This document shows positions 60,612 through 64,000 of a stretch of 64,000 nucleotides of DNA, one piece after another. How positions within the stretch are numbered: the first letter of the stretch is position 1; every line of letters begins with the position of its first letter. The position numbers were made by a program, and so were the translations under genes. Below the pieces are notes generated by a model. It was not told where the DNA came from. It saw only the letters and a program-made list of their open reading frames with translations, and did no database searches. This stretch comes from Bacteroidaceae bacterium (GTDB taxonomy: Bacteria; Bacteroidota; Bacteroidia; Bacteroidales; Bacteroidaceae). The DNA is taken from NCBI GenBank assembly GCA_017470425.1, contig JAFUYT010000011.1:1-64000 (forward strand), read 5' to 3'.

Positions 60612-60633
60612 AGAATTGAAAATGAAGAATTGA
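60606..60633 (+). repeat. heptamer array containing one stop and one start codon
   Basis: GAATGAA, GAATTGA, AAATGAA and GAATTGA. The first unit holds the stop of the membrane-protein gene (60609-60611). The last holds the TTG start of the acyltransferase gene (60630-60632). Confidence 0.92.
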
Positions 60634-61418
60634 AACTGCTGTATAGACTATACCAACTGCTGATATCGCCAGTGCTGCTGGTGCTGACGATTCTGACGGC
60701 CTTGGCGACCATCATCGGTTGCTCGCTGCTGGATGCGTCCTGGTGGAGCTACTACCCCGGGCGGCTGTGGTCGCGGGCGATGGTGCGCCTGCTGCTATTG
60801 CCAGTGCACATTGAGGGGCGTGAGCACATGGATGCGGGTCAGAGCTATGTCATCATCCCCAACCATCAGGGCACGTTTGACATCTTCCTCATCTATGGCT
60901 TCCTGAACCGTCCGTTCAAGTGGATGATGAAGGAGGAGTTGCGCAAGATGCCGTTCATCGGGAAGGCCTGTGACAGCGCGGGTTTCATCTTCGTGGATCA
61001 GAAAGGCGGCCCTCGTAAGATGCTGGAGACCCACAAGCGCGCCCGTGCCGTGTTGCAGGATGGTGTCTCGCTGGTCGTCTTCCCCGAAGGTGCCCGCACG
61101 TGGGACGGTCGCCTGCGGCGCTTCAAGCGGGGTGCCTTCCAGCTCGCCGATGAGTTGCAGCTGCCGCTGTTGCCCATCACCATCAATGGTTCCTTCGAGG
61201 CGCTGCCGCGCACACGCGGCTACGTGAACTTCGTTCATTGGCATCCTCTGACGCTGACCATCCATCCTGCCATCCTGCCGAGCGAGAAGTCGGGGGATGA
61301 AGTGGTTGATGGCGCGCGGGAGCGCCAGACGATGCAGGAAGCCTACGAAATCATCGCCAGCCGCCTGACGACCGTGCCCCATGCACCGGCGGAAGGCACC
61401 TACAACCCTAACGACTGA
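60630..61418 (+). CDS. plsC: 1-acyl-sn-glycerol-3-phosphate acyltransferase, TTG start
   Basis: Phosphatidic acid synthesis at the inner membrane. It has 262 residues. An N-terminal hydrophobic anchor is followed by the HX4D motif NHQGTFD, and then FPEGARTWDG (EGxR-type). The ATGs just upstream are closed by TGA after two codons, so TTG 60630 in the heptamer array is the only plausible start. Confidence 0.92.
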   Translation: MKLLYRLYQLLISPVLLVLTILTALATIIGCSLLDASWWSYYPGRLWSRAMVRLLLLPVHIEGREHMDAGQSYVIIPNHQGTFDIFLIYGFLNRPFKWMMKEELRKMPFIGKACDSAGFIFVDQKGGPRKMLETHKRARAVLQDGVSLVVFPEGARTWDGRLRRFKRGAFQLADELQLPLLPITINGSFEALPRTRGYVNFVHWHPLTLTIHPAILPSEKSGDEVVDGARERQTMQEAYEIIASRLTTVPHAPAEGTYNPND

Positions 61419-61420
61419 AT

Positions 61421-62122
61421 ATGAAACAGACACTTTATACCCTGGCCCTGCTCATGACCCTGGCCTTGGCTGGCTGCCGTCCGCATTTGGACATTCAGGG
61501 CGAGACATCGCTGCCGGAACTGGAAGGCAAGACGCTCTACCTGCGGGTCTTCGAGGAGGATGACCTGCAAGTGAAGGACTCCGCCTCGATTGTTCACGGA
61601 AAGTTCCATTTCACGGGCGCTGCCCCAGACTCCACGCTGATGGCCATCCTCTTCCTGGATGACCTCAGCATCCTGCCTGTCGTGGTGGAGGACTGCCCGC
61701 TGAAGATTACCCTCAGCGAGAACATGCGACGCGTGGAGGGCTCTGCGCTGAACGACTCGCTCTTCGAGTTCGTCAAGCGTAAGGCGGTGCTCGACGAACA
61801 GCTCGCGGAGCTGCCGCGCCGCGAGAGCCAGATGATCCTCGACGGCTACGACCACGACGACATCCTCCGATTGCTGAACCAGCAGGCGGCCATCTTGCAC
61901 GCCCAGGAGGATGAGCTGGTGACGCGCTTCATCAAGGACAATATGGATAATGTGCTGGCGCCGGGCGTCTTCATGATTGTCACGTCCAGCCTGCCATACC
62001 CCGTGCTGAATCCGCAGATTGAGGAGCTGGTGGCTCTGGGCTCCCCGCGCTTCCTGAATGATCCTTACGTGAAGGAGTACCTGCGGTTGGCCCGGGAGAA
62101 TATGGAAAAGATGGAGGAGTGA
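61421..62122 (+). CDS. DUF4369 lipoprotein
   Basis: 233 residues. Lipobox LALAGC (Cys about 19). The N-terminal DUF4369-like beta domain (about 25-125) includes KDSASIVHGKFHFTG; the rest is helical. DUF4369 domains often precede thioredoxin domains, but none is present here. It lies 2 nt after plsC, same operon. Confidence 0.85.
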   Translation: MKQTLYTLALLMTLALAGCRPHLDIQGETSLPELEGKTLYLRVFEEDDLQVKDSASIVHGKFHFTGAAPDSTLMAILFLDDLSILPVVVEDCPLKITLSENMRRVEGSALNDSLFEFVKRKAVLDEQLAELPRRESQMILDGYDHDDILRLLNQQAAILHAQEDELVTRFIKDNMDNVLAPGVFMIVTSSLPYPVLNPQIEELVALGSPRFLNDPYVKEYLRLARENMEKMEE

Positions 62123-62147
62123 AGGTGAGAGCTATGAAGGGGAAGAG

Positions 62148-63242
62148 CTAACCAAGATTCCCAGCCAGAAACGGGCGCATCTCTTCGGGGGTGCGCCCTT
62201 TGCGTCGGGCGTAGTCCACGAGCTGGTCCTCGCCGATGCGGCCTACGGCGAAGTAGCGGGCGGCGGGGTGCGCGATCATCAGGCCGCTCACGGCGGCGTG
62301 GGGCTGCATCGCGCCGTTCTCGGTCAGGCGGATGCCGATGGCCGAGAAGTCGATGAGACGGTCGAGGTCGAAGTTGATGCTCTGGTCGGGGAGGCTGGGG
62401 TAGCCGACGGCAGGGCGGATGCCCTGGAAGCGTTCGGCGTGGAGCTCGGCGATGGAGAGCTGCTCGTCGGGGGCGTAGCCCCAGTGGCGCTTGCGGATCT
62501 CCTCGTGGGCGCGTTCCACGGCGGCCTCTGCCAGGCGGTCGGCGAGGGTCTGGCAGAGCAGGTGGCGGTAGTCGTCGGCATCCTCGGTGCCGGGCTCGTA
62601 GAGGTGCTCGATGCGCTCGTCGGCGCAGGCGGCGAAGATGCCGATGCGGTCGTGCTGTCCGGCGTCGTTCTGCGGGCGGAGGAAATCGGCCAGGCAGAGG
62701 CACTCGCCCTCAGCGCGCTGCTGGCGGAGGAGGGGGAGGCGGTAGCAGCCCGACGGGGAACCGTCGGGCACGGTGGCTGCAAGCAGGGGATCCTTTGATG
62801 AGGGGGAAGGGGCGACGGTGCCGGACGGGGGATTCTTTGATGAGGGGGAAGGGGCGGCGGTGGCGAATGGGGGATTGTTGGATGAGGGGGAAGGGGCGGC
62901 GGTGGCGAATGGGGGATTCTTGGATGAGGGGAGGGTGGCGGCGATGACGAGGTCATCGCCGTCGCTGTTGCAGGGGAAGAGGGCGAAGCGGACGACGACG
63001 TGGTAGAACGGATCCAGGCGGTTCAACATTCTGACGGCCTCCTTGTGGAGCTGCATCGCCTCGACGGCTTTCTGGCGGTCGGCTTCGGGGAAGCGGGCGA
63101 GCCACATCGCGCGGCAGGCATCACAGCCGTGGATGCCCGCAATCTCGGCGAAGCGGGGCTGGAAGCCCCAGGCATGGAAGAAGTAGAGCCAATTGATGTA
63201 ATCGGCGACTTCATGGATGCGGTATCGGAGGGTTTGCGTCAT
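62148..63242 (-). CDS. stand-alone B12-dependent methionine synthase activation domain protein
   Basis: 364 residues. The C-terminal 200 match the MetH activation domain: GYAPDEQLSIAELHAERFQG, GIRPAVGYPSLPDQS, and AMQPHAAVSGLMIAHPAARY for SAM binding. The rest of MetH is absent, so it would reactivate a separate MetH or related corrinoid enzyme. Residues about 100-160 hold a 14-residue repeat of the type PSPSSKNPPFATAA. Convergent with the DUF4369 gene. Confidence 0.87.
   Translation of the reverse strand: MTQTLRYRIHEVADYINWLYFFHAWGFQPRFAEIAGIHGCDACRAMWLARFPEADRQKAVEAMQLHKEAVRMLNRLDPFYHVVVRFALFPCNSDGDDLVIAATLPSSKNPPFATAAPSPSSNNPPFATAAPSPSSKNPPSGTVAPSPSSKDPLLAATVPDGSPSGCYRLPLLRQQRAEGECLCLADFLRPQNDAGQHDRIGIFAACADERIEHLYEPGTEDADDYRHLLCQTLADRLAEAAVERAHEEIRKRHWGYAPDEQLSIAELHAERFQGIRPAVGYPSLPDQSINFDLDRLIDFSAIGIRLTENGAMQPHAAVSGLMIAHPAARYFAVGRIGEDQLVDYARRKGRTPEEMRPFLAGNLG
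62797..62932. repeat. 42-nt minisatellite in the MetH-activation gene
   Basis: GATGAGGGG begins at 62797, 62839, 62881 and 62923, an exact 42-nt period (14 codons). It encodes a Pro/Ser/Ala-rich insert. Confidence 0.92.
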
Positions 63243-63361
63243 CGGCGGCGGGGCGGGTATTATCCGCAGGGGAAGGGGTGTTATCGGGTGTTGTCAGCAG
63301 GGAGGGTGTTATCGGCAAGTGAGTGTGGGAGAGTGTAGAGTGTTCTGGCGGGGGAGGGGTG
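63243..63361. repeat. GC-rich repeats between dihydroorotase and MetH-activation genes
   Basis: Three copies of GGGAGGGGTGTTATCGG-like sequence in 119 nt. No gene seen. Confidence 0.6.
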
Positions 63362-64000
63362 TTATCGGTTGAAGCGGAGGGATTGGGCGTGGTGGTTGTC
63401 GGTGGCGAAGCGGCCGTGATCGTAGATGCAGCGGCCATTGCAGTAGGTGGCTTCGACCTGCCAGGGGAAGGTGCGACCTTCGAGGGGGCTCCAGCCGCAG
63501 CGGCTGACAACGTCGGCGGCGGTGAGCGTCCAGGGCTGGCGACGCACGAGGACGAGGTCGGCCTTCATGCCTTCGCGGATGAAGCCGCGGCCTTCGATGC
63601 CAAAGAGGCGGGCGGGGTTGTGGCACATCAGTTCCACGAGGCGGGTGATGCTGAGGACGCCCTCTTCGACGAGGCCGAGCATGGCGGGGAGCGAGAACTG
63701 CACCATCGGCATCCCCGAGGCGGCGCGGCGGCAACCGCCCTCCTTCTCGGAGAGCAGGTGTGGGGCGTGGTCGGTGGCGATGGCGGTGATGCGCCCGTCG
63801 GTGAGCGCGGCGCGGAGGGCATCGCGGTCGGCACGTGTCTTCACGGAGGGGTTGCATTTGATGCGGGTGCCGAGCGTGGCGTAGTCCTCGTCGGTGAAGA
63901 GGAGGTGGGGGATGCAGGCTTCGAGGGTGATAGACCCACCCCCGCCCCCTCCCGTAAGGGAGGGGAGTGGCTGCGCACAGCTCTCAAGCGAAGTGAGGCT
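63362..64000 (-). CDS. dihydroorotase-like amidohydrolase, 5' end outside window
   Basis: C-terminal 212 codons of a cyclic amidohydrolase; the frame stays open to the window edge. Motifs are HLLFTDEDYATLGTRIKCNPSV, ITAIATDHAPHLLSEKEGG (metal Asp and His) and the end GRCIYDHGRF. It best fits dihydroorotase of pyrimidine synthesis. Codons near the 5' edge (CAQPLPSLTGGGGG) come from a GC-rich palindromic insertion at about 63930-63985. Confidence 0.88.
   Translation of the reverse strand, partial: SLTSLESCAQPLPSLTGGGGGGSITLEACIPHLLFTDEDYATLGTRIKCNPSVKTRADRDALRAALTDGRITAIATDHAPHLLSEKEGGCRRAASGMPMVQFSLPAMLGLVEEGVLSITRLVELMCHNPARLFGIEGRGFIREGMKADLVLVRRQPWTLTAADVVSRCGWSPLEGRTFPWQVEATYCNGRCIYDHGRFATDNHHAQSLRFNR
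63932..63985. repeat. GC-rich palindromic element inside dihydroorotase gene
   Basis: It starts GACCCACCCCCGCC. Its core is CCCTCCC-GTAA-GGGAGGG, the same form as at 6247 and 56937. Confidence 0.8.

Noticed and set aside
1..64000. Insertion sequences or phage remnants
   Set aside because: No transposase, integrase or phage structural gene was seen; repeats are non-autonomous.

Overview
The window is a gene-dense, GC-rich bacterial chromosome segment (by eye about 60% G+C) from a member of the Bacteroidales, most likely Prevotella-like. The evidence is the promoter style (-7 boxes of the form TAnnTTTG with no Shine-Dalgarno sequences), Bacteroidetes-restricted families (DUF4290, the DUF2027/Smr protein, DUF4369, long RluA proteins, MurA with Asp in the active site) and the C-terminal sorting-like tails of two secreted proteins. 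The placement is inference; no 16S rRNA gene is present.

Layout. 1-4.0 kb: tRNA-Ala(CGC) abutting nadK, then an ABC exporter and a BASS-type transporter. 3.9-10.9 kb, minus strand: an unidentified membrane protein and a conserved housekeeping block (tsaB, DUF4290, murA, rimM, dxr, site-2 protease). 11-14.1 kb, plus: yicC, gmk, nadD and a GH109-like Gfo/Idh protein. 14.1-14.9 kb: hsp20 behind a sigma-54-type promoter with an upstream dyad. 15-17.9 kb: xylB-xylA. 17.9-30.1 kb, minus: xth, nrdG/nrdD, folE, a SPOR protein, tpiA, a DoxX/MauE-like protein, DUF1599, an M23-LysM protein, ndk, queA and an Smr protein. 30.2-34.7 kb: tex and a DPP IV-like peptidase. 34.8-43.2 kb, minus: a carbohydrate-active block (alginate-lyase-like protein, double GH43, GH31, truncated GH30) without SusC/SusD. 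43.8-47.8 kb: aldo/keto reductase, endo-arabinanase-like GH43, M48 lipoprotein, HAD phosphatase. 47.8-50.2 kb: cobU-cobT-cobS (late cobalamin assembly). 50.4-57.9 kb: ilvC, an acyltransferase, a 1152-residue repetitive secreted protein and a long RluA. 57.9-64 kb: dnaX, a DivIC-like protein, a small membrane protein, plsC, a DUF4369 lipoprotein, a stand-alone MetH activation domain and a 5'-truncated dihydroorotase.

The most unusual content is repetitive DNA woven into ordinary genes. (i) At least fourteen arrays of degenerate heptamers (purine-rich strand roughly NRANTGA) lie in intergenic gaps. They supply start codons (GTG, TTG, ATG), stop codons and the hydrophobic cores of several signal peptides. 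(ii) GC-rich palindromic elements sit in frame inside rimM, GH43, GH31, GH30, cobT, rluA and the dihydroorotase; the rluA copy is exactly 114 nt and bounded by 9-bp inverted repeats. (iii) Two unrelated arrays share a 22-bp period, one made of palindromes upstream of the glycosidase block. (iv) In-frame minisatellites of 30 nt (tex) and 42 nt (MetH activation protein) are present. No transposase, IS element, CRISPR array or phage gene was seen.
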